NCBI GenBank assembly: GCA_011389515.1
Contig: JAABUA010000014.1
Span: 1 to 58,235 of the forward strand
Direction: 5' to 3'
Length of the DNA: 58,235 nt
Origin: Desulfobacteraceae bacterium
Lineage (GTDB): Bacteria > Desulfobacterota > Desulfobacteria > Desulfobacterales > Desulfosalsimonadaceae
Of the stretch, positions 16,674 through 25,357 are shown piece by piece (position 1 is the stretch's first letter; every line of letters starts with the position of its first letter). Under the pieces are notes generated by a model. That model searched no databases, was not told where the DNA came from, and saw only the letters and a list, made by a program, of their open reading frames with translations. The translations under genes and the position numbers were made by a program.

Positions 16674-17933
16674 ATGCGATCACAATGGAAACGCATAATT
16701 TCATGGACGTCCCCCAAATTGATCAAGCGCATTGAACTGATAAACTTCATGTCTCACCGGCATACGGTAATCGAGCCAGCAAAGGGGCTTACCGTTATTG
16801 TCGGCGAAAACAACACCGGTAAATCCGCGCTGATTAGCGCTTTGCAGGTCTTATGCCGGAATGCGCCCGGTGACTATATGGTCAGCCACGGGGAGCGGGA
16901 GTGCATCATCCGGGTTGTAACGGAAGAAGAAGATGAGATCGAGTGGAAGAGAAAAAACCGGACGGTCAGTTACGTCATCAACGGAACCGATATTCATCGT
17001 CTTGGCGGTGGTGTGCCTGATGCGCTCCATGAAAGACTTCGCCTGGGTCTTGTTGAAACGGAAAGTGATCCATTTGAGATTCATTTCGGCGAGCAGAAAA
17101 AGCCGATTTTCCTTTTAAATGAATCCCCCAGCCGAAGGGCGGCATTTTTTGCCTCTTCTTCCGATACAATCAAGCTCATTGAAATGCAGAACCTTCACCG
17201 GCGCAACGTGCAGGATGCAAAAACCCTTGAGAATGAGCTGGTTCGCCGTGAGGCGGAGCTCGACGGGCGTCTGGATAAACTGGCCTCCATTGACTCGCTG
17301 GGTCAATGCATTGATGACCTTGAAAAGCAGTATGGCGATATTGCAGGCGATATGGATGCGGCTGTGCGGCTGTATGAAAAAATTGACGCTCTTTTCGAAG
17401 CCCGGGAAGTGGTGTCCAGATGTATTGCCATGGCATCTGCAACATCTTTTCTTGCGCCTCCCCCGTCTTTTTTCGACACTGCAGGCATAAAAGGCCTGAT
17501 CGAAAAAATCGTGGCGCTTTCAATCCGTCGGGACAAGAACGCCGATTGGATCGAAGCGTATGGCCCGTTGGCCCCAGCCCCTGAAATAGCGGATGTTTCC
17601 ACTTTACGTGCCGTAATAAGACGTCTTGAAAAGGGCTTGTCTGATGTCATGTATTATGAAGTTATTGCCGGCAGTGTCTCCATGCTTACCCCTCCGCCTG
17701 AAATGGTGGATGTGGGCGGGCTGAAAAATCATATCCGGAAAATGACCGCTGCAGCAGCAGATTGCAAGAGCCAAAAAGATGCTCTCGAGAAGATTAAACG
17801 GGAGATCGCCAAGGCCGGCAGCTCGCTTACGGAGTGCATCGAAAAGCAAGGGATATGTCCGACCTGCGGGCAGGAAATGGATCCGGCGCTTTTTATTGGC
17901 ATGACACCCCTGGTTGCCGGGAGAAAGAAGTGA
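16674..17933 (+). CDS. Rad50/SbcC-like ATPase, N-terminal half ending at the zinc hook
   Basis: A 419-residue protein with the N-terminal lobe of a Rad50/SbcC-type SMC-like ATPase. KRIELINFMSH opens the ATPase lobe, Walker A is GENNTGKS at residues 44-51, and a Q-loop-like IFLLNESPSRRAAF lies near residues 140-155. From about residue 165 comes a long coiled coil, interrupted by loops. It ends with CPTCG at 395-399, the CXXC of a zinc hook, only 20 residues before the stop. Walker B and the ABC signature are absent here and are found in the protein encoded at 19191. The start is uncertain because no clear ribosome site is seen; a 10-bp direct repeat (GCGATCACA) spans it. The stop overlaps the GTG of the nuclease gene. 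Confidence 0.8.
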   Translation: MRSQWKRIISWTSPKLIKRIELINFMSHRHTVIEPAKGLTVIVGENNTGKSALISALQVLCRNAPGDYMVSHGERECIIRVVTEEEDEIEWKRKNRTVSYVINGTDIHRLGGGVPDALHERLRLGLVETESDPFEIHFGEQKKPIFLLNESPSRRAAFFASSSDTIKLIEMQNLHRRNVQDAKTLENELVRREAELDGRLDKLASIDSLGQCIDDLEKQYGDIAGDMDAAVRLYEKIDALFEAREVVSRCIAMASATSFLAPPPSFFDTAGIKGLIEKIVALSIRRDKNADWIEAYGPLAPAPEIADVSTLRAVIRRLEKGLSDVMYYEVIAGSVSMLTPPPEMVDVGGLKNHIRKMTAAAADCKSQKDALEKIKREIAKAGSSLTECIEKQGICPTCGQEMDPALFIGMTPLVAGRKK

Positions 17934-18892
17934 ACATCCTGAAGGCATCCCGCACATATTCCGGTTTGCTGGTTATCGGCGATCCTCATCTGGAAGCGCG
18001 TGTACCCGGATTTCGCAAGGATGATTATCCGGCCGTCATCCTGGAAAAGCTTAGGTGGGCGATAGCGTATGCGGCCAATAATACACTTCTCCCTCTGGTG
18101 ACCGGCGATCTTTTCAACCTTCCGCGAAGCAATCCCAACTGGCTGCTTGTTGAGGTGATGCGGCTTTTTGACCGGGAGATCTTTTTTATCTACGGCAATC
18201 ATGACGTTCACGAAAACAGTCTTTCAAACGACGACAGCATATCCGTCATCGCAGAGGCAAGAAAGGGGTGCCTTCTGGGTGAAAACGCCGTCATTGTGGA
18301 AATGACCAACGGGCGGCAGGTGGTCGTGGGCGGATCCTCCTGGGGATCTGCGCTTCCCCGAAAAATGGCGCTGCCCTTTGAAAAGGGCCCGGGGATGTTT
18401 GTCGTATGGTTGACCCATCATGACATAAAGGTTCCGGGATACGAAGAAAAAGGATATCTTCGTCCAAAGGAGCTCCCGGGCATTGACGTGGTCATAAACG
18501 GTCATGTCCACCGCAGGCTCGATTCTGTTAAAAAGGGGGACACCGTATGGTTGACACCCGGCAATATCAGCCGCAGGTCAAGAAGTGATGCTGCAAGATC
18601 CCACATTCCGGCGGTTTTGCGCATCGATGGCGTAAACGACGGGTCTTTTGCATGCAGCCACGTGGAAGTGCCGCATCAGCCGTATGATGAGGTGTTTCAC
18701 GAGGCGGTAATTGAGGCGTCGGAAGAAGAACGGTCCAGCATTTTCGTGGCAGGTCTTGCCGAACTGGAATCCAGGCGAACCCAGACGGGTGATGGGTTGA
18801 AAGCCTTTCTGGAAAAAAATCTGGATCGTTTTGAAACGGATGTCGCCGATGAAATACGTAAACTTGCTGAAAAGGTAACGGGAAATGAATGA
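17930..18892 (+). CDS. Mre11/SbcD-like metallophosphoesterase
   Basis: A 320-residue calcineurin-type metallophosphoesterase. The metal-binding motifs are complete: GDPHLE, TGDLFNL, YGNHDVH, LTHHD and NGHVHR. This is the motif order of Mre11/SbcD DNA nucleases. I start at GTG 17930, whose last two bases are part of the TGA stop of the upstream ATPase half, giving tight translational coupling. The region after residue 230 is partly helical and could be the arm that docks on the ATPase. Its position between two halves of a Rad50-like ATPase is strong evidence that it acts with them. Confidence 0.85.
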   Translation: MNILKASRTYSGLLVIGDPHLEARVPGFRKDDYPAVILEKLRWAIAYAANNTLLPLVTGDLFNLPRSNPNWLLVEVMRLFDREIFFIYGNHDVHENSLSNDDSISVIAEARKGCLLGENAVIVEMTNGRQVVVGGSSWGSALPRKMALPFEKGPGMFVVWLTHHDIKVPGYEEKGYLRPKELPGIDVVINGHVHRRLDSVKKGDTVWLTPGNISRRSRSDAARSHIPAVLRIDGVNDGSFACSHVEVPHQPYDEVFHEAVIEASEEERSSIFVAGLAELESRRTQTGDGLKAFLEKNLDRFETDVADEIRKLAEKVTGNE

Positions 18893-19178
18893 TCAGGAAA
18901 AAAACAGGCAGGGCATAGAATCGCTCACGGATCGGTATAACAGGCTGCATACCCGGAGAATAGAGGCGGAAACCAACCTCAAATCGGCAAGGAAGCAGCT
19001 TGATGACCTGAAAAAAGAAGCGCTTGAAAAGTACGGTACCGATAATCTCGACACGCTGAAAAAGAAACTTGCGGAAATGGAATCGGAAAATGAGAAGAAA
19101 AGAAGCCAGTATGAAAAGTCCCTGGATAAAATTGAATCCGAACTGAAACAGGTGGAAGAAAAATATCACCAATCGTAA
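18885..19178 (+). CDS. Small coiled-coil protein of the split Rad50-like cassette
   Basis: A 97-residue, highly charged protein predicted to be almost wholly coiled coil, with Leu and Met at heptad-like spacing and no hydrophobic segment. It overlaps the nuclease gene by 8 bp and lies 12 bp before the C-terminal ATPase half. A natural reading is that it supplies part of the returning arm of the Rad50-like coil, because the C-terminal half has only a short coil of its own. That is inference; on sequence alone it is an unrecognised coiled-coil protein. Confidence 0.75.
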   Translation: MNDQEKNRQGIESLTDRYNRLHTRRIEAETNLKSARKQLDDLKKEALEKYGTDNLDTLKKKLAEMESENEKKRSQYEKSLDKIESELKQVEEKYHQS

Positions 19179-19190
19179 AGGGAATGGGTT

Positions 19191-19859
19191 ATGGAGGACG
19201 GAAAAAAACCGGAGTCACCTGCGCGTTTAAAAAACAGGCACACCCGCCTGGCGGCATTCCGGGACCAGGCCCAAAAAGACATGGATCGTACCCGTGCGTC
19301 CATCAAGCAGGTCCGGGACTACTTAGCGCTCTCCGGGAAGGTGAGTGTTGCACTGGAGGCGTTGAACCAGCAGCTTTTCAGAAAATTGCTGGATTTGATT
19401 GAAGAAAAACTCTCCATTGCCCTGCAGGAAGTGCTTGAGCAGCCTATCGTGCTGAAAGCGGGCGTCGACTGGAAGCGAAATGCCGCTTCCGTCGATTTCT
19501 GGATAGAGCGGGAAGGCAACCGGGAAGATATCCTGAAGGGGCAGGGTGGATCCGTGGCAAATATCCTCTCGGTAGGCCTTCGCATGTTTGCCCTGACAAC
19601 ACTCGACGAGAAGGACCACAGGCGGTTTCTGGTGTTAGACGAGCAGGACTGCTGGCTTCATCCGGACCTTGTTCCCCGCCTGGTTAAAATTATTCATGAT
19701 GCGGGAAGTGCACTTGGTTTCCAGGTCCTGATGATTTCCCATCATGATGCGGACACTTTCAGTCGGTACGCGGACAGGGTATACCGGCTGGTGCCGCGAG
19801 CCGCTTCCGGCGTGAGCGTCGAGCGTGTTGGTTGCTTTGCCGAAGAAGGCCGTTTTTGA
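19191..19859 (+). CDS. Rad50/SbcC-like ATPase, C-terminal half (signature, Walker B)
   Basis: A 222-residue protein that complements the N-terminal half at 16674. Residues 10-85 are coiled coil; then come an ABC-type signature region (GQGGSVANILSVGLR, 117-131), Walker B with the catalytic pair Asp150-Glu151 in FLVLDEQD, and an H-switch (MISHHDAD, 181-188). It has no Walker A, so it needs a partner to make an ATP site. AAGGGA precedes its ATG. The four genes overlap or nearly abut, so one transcript and one complex are likely. Its stop is 26 bp from a convergent gene. Confidence 0.82.
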   Translation: MEDGKKPESPARLKNRHTRLAAFRDQAQKDMDRTRASIKQVRDYLALSGKVSVALEALNQQLFRKLLDLIEEKLSIALQEVLEQPIVLKAGVDWKRNAASVDFWIEREGNREDILKGQGGSVANILSVGLRMFALTTLDEKDHRRFLVLDEQDCWLHPDLVPRLVKIIHDAGSALGFQVLMISHHDADTFSRYADRVYRLVPRAASGVSVERVGCFAEEGRF

Positions 19860-19885
19860 TCTTTTCCCCAAGCGGCTTTTCGGGC

Positions 19886-20254
19886 TTATCTCCCGGGAAC
19901 GTAAATCCGGGATTGATCCTGTTGTTTTTGCTGCTGCTGTTGCTGCTGTTGTTTTTGTATCTGTTCGATGGTTTTGCTGAGCGAATCTCTCATGGCCTGG
20001 GGAAATTCCTCGATTGCCGCTTCAAATGATTTCGCCTTTAATGCCGCTTGGATCGGCAATGGCCCTTCCGGCGTCATCAGCTGCGTGCTGGCATAAAAAA
20101 CCGGTTCGCGATCCGGATCGTCAGTGCCGTCGATCTTTATGGGGACAAGCCTGCGGATGGACGCCACCTTGTGGTCCGTGATCCCTTCTTCACGATACAG
20201 GTTGTTTTTATCCACCGAAAAATCAATGTCGGGTATATTTGCACCATTTGTCAT
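19886..20254 (-). CDS. Conserved cytoplasmic protein with C-terminal poly-glutamine tract
   Basis: A 122-residue soluble protein without a signal or membrane segment. The first 90 residues (NNLYREEGITDHKVASIRRL, then a QLMTPEGPLPIQAAL stretch) resemble an uncharacterised cytoplasmic protein family seen in proteobacteria. The C-terminus is a Gln-rich run (about residues 98-113) encoded by a CAG/CAA microsatellite, likely to vary in length. A perfect AAGGAGG precedes the ATG. It converges on the split Rad50 cassette but is on the other strand and probably independent. Function unknown. Confidence 0.75.
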   Translation of the reverse strand: MTNGANIPDIDFSVDKNNLYREEGITDHKVASIRRLVPIKIDGTDDPDREPVFYASTQLMTPEGPLPIQAALKAKSFEAAIEEFPQAMRDSLSKTIEQIQKQQQQQQQQKQQDQSRIYVPGR

Positions 20255-20394
20255 GGTTTTGCCTCCTTATGTTGTTTTTTATATACCGGATTTGAAATGA
20301 AATGCCATTGACTGTATCATCAGAAAGTCCTTGTATCAAGGGGTAAAAACAGGGGTAAGAACAGACCCGGAAAAAGCAGGTGAGGTTGCAGAAA

Positions 20395-20667
20395 ATGGAT
20401 GATGTGAAAAGGGAAATATGCGCTTTGCTGGTCAGGCTTGAGGCGCTGTCCCTGCAAAACAAGGAAGGTGTGGAGGCAATGGCCCTGTTTCATGTAACGC
20501 AGGTTGCCGCAGCGTTTGAATCTGCTCCCCACCGGATTGACAAGCGGATGGCGGCGCTACATCGTTTTTGGATTGAATCGGTGCCCTGGTGTTCCGGCCT
20601 CTCTAAGGAACTTGAAAAAGTGCTTATTATGTATGGCGAGGCTGCAGAAAAGAAATCTGTACTGTGA
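20395..20667 (+). CDS. Small hypothetical protein
   Basis: A 90-residue acidic and helical soluble protein; no family recognised. I start at ATG 20395; an upstream GTG at 20380 is in frame. It sits alone on the plus strand, with its stop 19 bp from the end of the convergent MscS gene. Residues such as CALLVRLEALSLQ and ALFHVTQVAAAFE suggest an amphipathic helical bundle. Whether it is expressed is uncertain. Confidence 0.5.
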   Translation: MDDVKREICALLVRLEALSLQNKEGVEAMALFHVTQVAAAFESAPHRIDKRMAALHRFWIESVPWCSGLSKELEKVLIMYGEAAEKKSVL

Positions 20668-20686
20668 GCGGACAATCGACAACCGG

Positions 20687-22747
20687 TTATTGCTGCAGTT
20701 CTTGTCCGGTTTGTTTGTCGCTGCCTTCAGGGGTCGGGGTGTTTTTAATGTGAATGTCTCGCTGTGGAAAGGGAATTTCGATGCCCTGTTCTGCCAGGCG
20801 TTTGAAAATGCTGAAATACAGGGCGCTTCGGACCCTGCGCCGGGCGGTTTTCTTGACGTTGATCCAAAACAGAAGCTGAAAGTCAATGGAGCTGTCCCCG
20901 AATCCCACAAACCGGACCCCAGGCGCATGAACCTTTTCAACCATGGGTTCTTCATTTGCGGCCGCAAGAAGAATTTTTTTGACCACTTCTGGGTCTGCGT
21001 TGTAGGATACGCCGACATCGAGGTCGATCCGTATCATGGGCGAGGACAGCGAGTAGTTCACGATGGTGTCCGATATCAGGTTCGCGTTGGGGATGAGATA
21101 TTCGATGTTGTCCCTTGTGCGTATCTTGGTGGCGCTGAGGTGAATATCCGTTACAACGCCTACGGTGCTGCCGATTTCGATCCAGTCCTCTTTCCGTATT
21201 CTGCCGCCGAATATGATCGTAAAACCGCTGATCACATTGGCGGCCATATTCTGAAGCCCTATGCCGATCCCGATGCCGATCGCCCCGGCAAAGACAAGAA
21301 GAACCCGGAGATCCAGCCCGATTACCCGGAGAGCGGTCAAAAAACCTACTGCCAGCAGCAGGTATTTCAAAAAAGTGTTCAGTGCGTATCCGAGGCCGGG
21401 ATCCACGCCCATGGCCGGATAGATTTTGTAGTCCAAATACGCCTGAAACATGCCGGAGGCAAACACGAATGCGAGGATGATCAGGAGGGCCTTGATGATG
21501 GTCCAGAAGGTTATGGCCTTTTCAGCGATCGTCAGTACGGGAAAAGACATGATCCGTTGAAGAGGGTCAAGGAGGCCTAACATGTTCAGGCCGATGACAA
21601 TCGTAACGACAATGGTCACATAGGTCAAAAGGCTTTTGAGGGAGCGAATCAGCGCTCTGGCGGCTTCGTCGGATACGCTTCTTTTTTCGTCCCAATGTTT
21701 GAGCAGCCCCATGAGATAATGATGCACCACTGTTATGAAAACAATGGCCAAAACCGTTCCCCAGAACTTGAACAGCACTAACTGGCCGAGCGCCCGGTAT
21801 CCAACGCACCACAACAGGGCCACAATGAATGAAAAAAACAGAAGCGGGTAGTAAAATTTCCACAGCAAAGATACGAATGCCCGGTACGTATCGTAGGGGC
21901 GCTCCGGAATCATTGAAAGCACGGCATGTTTTCTCAGCAGCAGAAGAAAAAGGACAATGGACAGGGTGACGGATATGGAAAAATGAACAAGGGCGAGAAT
22001 ATCCGGACGGATATTGAACGCCTCGGCGCCCCAGAAAATGCCGGTTCCCATGAGAACGGCGATCAGGGCGATTCTTCCAAGTCTGAAAATCGTTCGGCCG
22101 TATTCTCCGGGATTGCCCAAAAGACCGGTTATGAAAATTTCTTTTAAAGAGCCGATGATCAACACACCGATGACCCAAAGCCAGAGCAGATGTCCGGCCA
22201 GCAGAAACCAGGCGGCGTTATATTCGGCAATTAACAGTGCGAAACGGTGTACGACATACAGGAGAATTGGTATCAGTGCGGAAACGACCAGTTTGAGCCC
22301 GGAACGGAAATACGGGGCAAATTGTTCCGGCATGACTTCCATGACGGGTTGAAAATTTTTTTCAACCCGTGTAAGGACCCTGTTCCGGAAGATGATGCTG
22401 TATAGTGCGGCAAAAATGAAAATAAAAACGACAATGGATCCGGCTGTTCCGATCACGCGGCTTTGCTCGATCAAGTCCCTGGAAACTGCGGAAATCTGTT
22501 TGAAAAACCAGTTGGGAAGGTACTCAATTGTCTGCCAGTTCCACTCAAGCGGTTCTCTTTCGAAAAGGGCCGCCGTCTGGTGCCTGAGTTCCTCGGTTAC
22601 GCTTTGTGCCTCCAGATAGACGCTCTCATCGATGCCGGAAGGAAAGGATATGGGGGGACTGGCAATGCCGGCCGCTGCGGTGCAGATAACCACCAGCGCT
22701 GCAGCGATAAAGAGTTTTCCCCAATATGTACATGTCGTCTTTTTCAA
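20687..22747 (-). CDS. MscS-family mechanosensitive channel, large
   Basis: A 686-residue multi-pass membrane protein with a C-terminal MscS core. After a signal-like N-terminus (residues 10-28) and a short periplasmic segment come about ten transmembrane helices. The pore helix follows with the Gly-Ala-rich FAGAIGIGIGIGLQNMAANVISG motif, and then the beta domain (WIEIGSTVGVV, the TKIRTRDN loop, YLIPNANLISD). Such channels open under membrane tension and release solutes during osmotic downshock. The start is TTG at 22747, chosen because GGGGA lies about 10 nt upstream and the signal segment directly follows. Confidence 0.9.
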   Translation of the reverse strand: MKKTTCTYWGKLFIAAALVVICTAAAGIASPPISFPSGIDESVYLEAQSVTEELRHQTAALFEREPLEWNWQTIEYLPNWFFKQISAVSRDLIEQSRVIGTAGSIVVFIFIFAALYSIIFRNRVLTRVEKNFQPVMEVMPEQFAPYFRSGLKLVVSALIPILLYVVHRFALLIAEYNAAWFLLAGHLLWLWVIGVLIIGSLKEIFITGLLGNPGEYGRTIFRLGRIALIAVLMGTGIFWGAEAFNIRPDILALVHFSISVTLSIVLFLLLLRKHAVLSMIPERPYDTYRAFVSLLWKFYYPLLFFSFIVALLWCVGYRALGQLVLFKFWGTVLAIVFITVVHHYLMGLLKHWDEKRSVSDEAARALIRSLKSLLTYVTIVVTIVIGLNMLGLLDPLQRIMSFPVLTIAEKAITFWTIIKALLIILAFVFASGMFQAYLDYKIYPAMGVDPGLGYALNTFLKYLLLAVGFLTALRVIGLDLRVLLVFAGAIGIGIGIGLQNMAANVISGFTIIFGGRIRKEDWIEIGSTVGVVTDIHLSATKIRTRDNIEYLIPNANLISDTIVNYSLSSPMIRIDLDVGVSYNADPEVVKKILLAAANEEPMVEKVHAPGVRFVGFGDSSIDFQLLFWINVKKTARRRVRSALYFSIFKRLAEQGIEIPFPQRDIHIKNTPTPEGSDKQTGQELQQ

Positions 22748-22813
22748 TCCGTATTTTTCCCCGGATAAAGAAAAATCGTTTTGCGGTTAAAGCGGGAATG
22801 ATTTTTTGTTTCT

Positions 22814-23227
22814 CTACCGGTGAAAATCCCCGGAGGCTTCCGGTTGATAGAGAATTTCCAGGATTTTGAACCGTTTTTGCCCGGATTGGATTTTCCATGC
22901 AACAGTGTCGCCGACCTTGCACCCGATCAGTGCAACACCCATGGGTGCCAGAATTGAAATCCTGTTTTTCGAGAAATCGGCTTGGTGGGGGAATACCAAA
23001 GTATAATCGGACTGGATTCCACCCTCCTGATCCAGCACCCGGAATTTTGAATTCATCGTGATGACATCACTCGGAATATCGGGTGGTTCGATAACCTCGC
23101 CCTGTTCCAGTTCTTCCTTTAACTGCAATAGGTGCGTTTTGTCCCGAATGTTTGGGTCGGCCGATTCTACGAGTCCGTATAAACGATCAAAGTCGAATTC
23201 AGTGATATAAATTGTTTTTTTTTCCAT
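22814..23227 (-). CDS. rnk: Rnk/GreA-GreB C-terminal-like regulator
   Basis: A 137-residue protein of the Rnk type: a short N-terminal helical region (FDFDRLYGLVE) and a C-terminal GreA/GreB FKBP-like domain (ISILAPMGVALIGCKVGDTVAWKI). Rnk binds RNA polymerase or affects nucleoside diphosphate kinase levels in enterobacteria and lacks the long coiled coil of GreA. It starts 66 bp upstream of the MscS start and could share its transcript. The exact role here is unknown. Confidence 0.8.
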   Translation of the reverse strand: MEKKTIYITEFDFDRLYGLVESADPNIRDKTHLLQLKEELEQGEVIEPPDIPSDVITMNSKFRVLDQEGGIQSDYTLVFPHQADFSKNRISILAPMGVALIGCKVGDTVAWKIQSGQKRFKILEILYQPEASGDFHR

Positions 23228-23380
23228 GGTGGATCCCGGGCAAAGCGCGTTTCTGGTCGGTCAAAAATGATTGCGATATGTCAAAATTGCGAATGTTTAC
23301 AGCGTACACCATCCGGGAACCAATAATCAAGCCTTAAAACCCTTGCATCAAGGCCGCTCCGAAAAAGGGTCCGAGGCCCC

Positions 23381-24085
23381 TTATGCTTTTTGGGTGTCGA
23401 ATATTTTTTTGATTTTTCCCGGATCCTGCCATATGCGGTCGGTTTCTTCATACAGGGCGGACAACCGGTCTTCAATCTCTTTTCGTTTATCTTCGAACTG
23501 GTCGCTGTTTACCTGGCGGGGCACATAAAAAGGTTCTCCGAAGCGGATAATAATCCGGGTAAAAGGCTTTGGAATCATGAACCGGTCCCAGCTTTTTGCC
23601 TGCCAGTGTCTTTCGGCCGATGTGATCACTGGTACAATGGCCAGTCCGGTTGCCTGGGCCATCATGACAATGCCCGGCTTGACAGACCCGAAAGGCCCTT
23701 TGGGGCCGTCCACGATATGTCCGATCCGGTATCCCTCTGCCGCGCGTTTTTTCAGTTTTATCAGGGCGGAAACACCGCCCTTTGACGAAGATCCGCGGAT
23801 GGGGTGCCATCCCAGTATGTCGGCAACTTTGGCGATGAATTCCCCGTCACGACTCCTGCTGATCATGATCGCAATAGGCTTTCGCGTGGCAAAAAACGTG
23901 ACCCCGGGGAAAAAACGCTGGTGCCAGGATGCATAGATCAGGCTTTTGTCTTTTTCCAGGGGGGCATTTTCATTTTCCGGGTCGACAATAACCACCCTGC
24001 AGGTTCGGCACAAAAGGGTGGCCAGCAAAAGGCTTATATGGGGAAGGAGGCGTCCGTATATGAAAAATTTTATATTTTTTGTCAT
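23381..24085 (-). CDS. DUF374 lysophospholipid acyltransferase-family protein
   Basis: A 234-residue DUF374 protein of the lysophospholipid acyltransferase superfamily. The acyltransferase motif appears as ASWHQRFFPG, where His-Gln replaces the usual HX4D, as in this subfamily. A DGEFIAKV block, VDGPKGPFGSVKPG and an IVPV strand follow. Members are thought to acylate lipid A or related lipids at the inner membrane. It is followed by the oad genes in the opposite reading order but is divided from them by a terminator. Confidence 0.8.
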   Translation of the reverse strand: MTKNIKFFIYGRLLPHISLLLATLLCRTCRVVIVDPENENAPLEKDKSLIYASWHQRFFPGVTFFATRKPIAIMISRSRDGEFIAKVADILGWHPIRGSSSKGGVSALIKLKKRAAEGYRIGHIVDGPKGPFGSVKPGIVMMAQATGLAIVPVITSAERHWQAKSWDRFMIPKPFTRIIIRFGEPFYVPRQVNSDQFEDKRKEIEDRLSALYEETDRIWQDPGKIKKIFDTQKA

Positions 24086-24109
24086 ATTCGTTCGCCGGTG
24101 AATCGAAAA

Positions 24110-24138
24110 GGATGGAACCCCTTGGGAATCCGTTTTTT
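24110..24138 (-). terminator. Possible terminator of the oadG-oadB transcript
   Basis: The minus-strand hairpin GGATTCCC...GGTTCCATCC (24131-24110) is followed by TTTTCG and preceded by an A run, 30 bp after the oadB stop. The plus strand also ends in six T, so it may work both ways. The stem has an internal mismatch. Confidence 0.4.
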
Positions 24139-24159
24139 CAAATGCAGGTCGACCCGGCG

Positions 24160-25284
24160 CTACAGTACCGCCAGAAAGATCCCTGCAGCGATTGCCGATC
24201 CGATAACGCCCCCAACGTTGGGCCCCATGGCAAACATGAGCAGAAAGTTGGACGGGTTTTCTTTTTGCCCCACTGTCTGACAGACTCTTGCCGACATGGG
24301 AACCGCTGAAACCCCTGCAGCGCCGATCAGCGGATTGACTTTGCCCCCGGTGGCCTTGCAGAGAACTTTGCCCATGAGCACGCCGGTAGCCGTGCCCATG
24401 GCAAACGCCAGAAGCCCCAGGACGATAATCTGGATCGTTTCAACCGTTAAAAAATAGTATGCACTGCATTTGGCCCCCACCGTAAGCCCCAGAAAGATGA
24501 CAATGATATTGTTCAGTTCATTTTGGGAGGCTTTGCTCAGACGTTCGGTGACGCCGCATTCCCGAAACAGGTTTCCCAGCATGAGCATGCCCAGAAGGGG
24601 CAGGGCGGTCGGCAGGAAAAAACCGGTTATGAGGATGACGATAATGGGGAAAAGGATTCTTTCCCGTTTGGATGTTTCTCGCAAGTCCTCCATGACGATT
24701 ATGCGTTCTTTTTTTGTGGTTAAAAGGCGCATGATGGGGGGTTGAATGATCGGGACGAGCGCCATGTAGGAATAGGCCGCCACGGAAATGGCGCCAAGCA
24801 GGTGCGGGGCCATTTGTGAGGAAAGGTAGATCGCAGTAGGCCCGTCAGCCCCCCCGATAATACCTATGGAGCCGGCTTCCATGGCCGTAAAACCCAGCGC
24901 CAGTGCGCCCAGAAATGTTCCGAATATGCCAACCTGGGCTGCCGCGCCAAGCAGCAGGGTTTTCGGGTTGGATATGAGCGGGGAAAAATCCGTAAGCGCC
25001 CCGATGCCAAGAAAGATCAGGGGAGGATAAATGCCGAGTTCGATTCCAAGGTAAAGATAGTGAAAGAGCCCGCCTGGCTGGCCGTTGTCAGGAAGCGCCA
25101 TGAGGGGAGACAGGGGAAAATTCACCAGCAGCATGCCGAAACTGATCGGCACCAGCAACAGCGGTTCGTACTTTTTTGCAATGCCAAGATACAGCAGAAA
25201 CAGGGCAATGACCATCATTACAAGGCTCGACAACTCTATGTTGGCAAAACCGGTTTGGCTTATAAAATGAAGAAACTTATCCAT
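24160..25284 (-). CDS. oadB: Na+-translocating decarboxylase beta subunit (OadB/GcdB type)
   Basis: A 374-residue integral membrane protein of the Na+-pump decarboxylase beta family. The hallmark [13 protein letters not shown] holds the conserved Asp of the Na+ path, and a second conserved block ([20 protein letters not shown]) lies near the C-terminus. The beta subunit decarboxylates carboxybiotin and moves Na+ outward. It lies 73 bp after the gamma gene. No biotin carrier or carboxyltransferase subunit is in the window, so the substrate (oxaloacetate, glutaconyl-CoA or methylmalonyl-CoA) cannot be told. Confidence 0.93.
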   Translation of the reverse strand: MDKFLHFISQTGFANIELSSLVMMVIALFLLYLGIAKKYEPLLLVPISFGMLLVNFPLSPLMALPDNGQPGGLFHYLYLGIELGIYPPLIFLGIGALTDFSPLISNPKTLLLGAAAQVGIFGTFLGALALGFTAMEAGSIGIIGGADGPTAIYLSSQMAPHLLGAISVAAYSYMALVPIIQPPIMRLLTTKKERIIVMEDLRETSKRERILFPIIVILITGFFLPTALPLLGMLMLGNLFRECGVTERLSKASQNELNNIIVIFLGLTVGAKCSAYYFLTVETIQIIVLGLLAFAMGTATGVLMGKVLCKATGGKVNPLIGAAGVSAVPMSARVCQTVGQKENPSNFLLMFAMGPNVGGVIGSAIAAGIFLAVL

Positions 25285-25357
25285 TCTTTTTCAGATCCTT
25301 CCCGTTTGACAAAACATCCATTGATCCGCTTATCGTTTTTGTCCACAAAGATGCGTA

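Noticed and set aside
16674..19859. The split Rad50-like ATPase as a frameshift or sequencing error
   Set aside because: The N half ends 20 residues after a complete CXXC hook, and two intact genes with overlapping starts and stops lie between the halves. A single base error cannot produce this.
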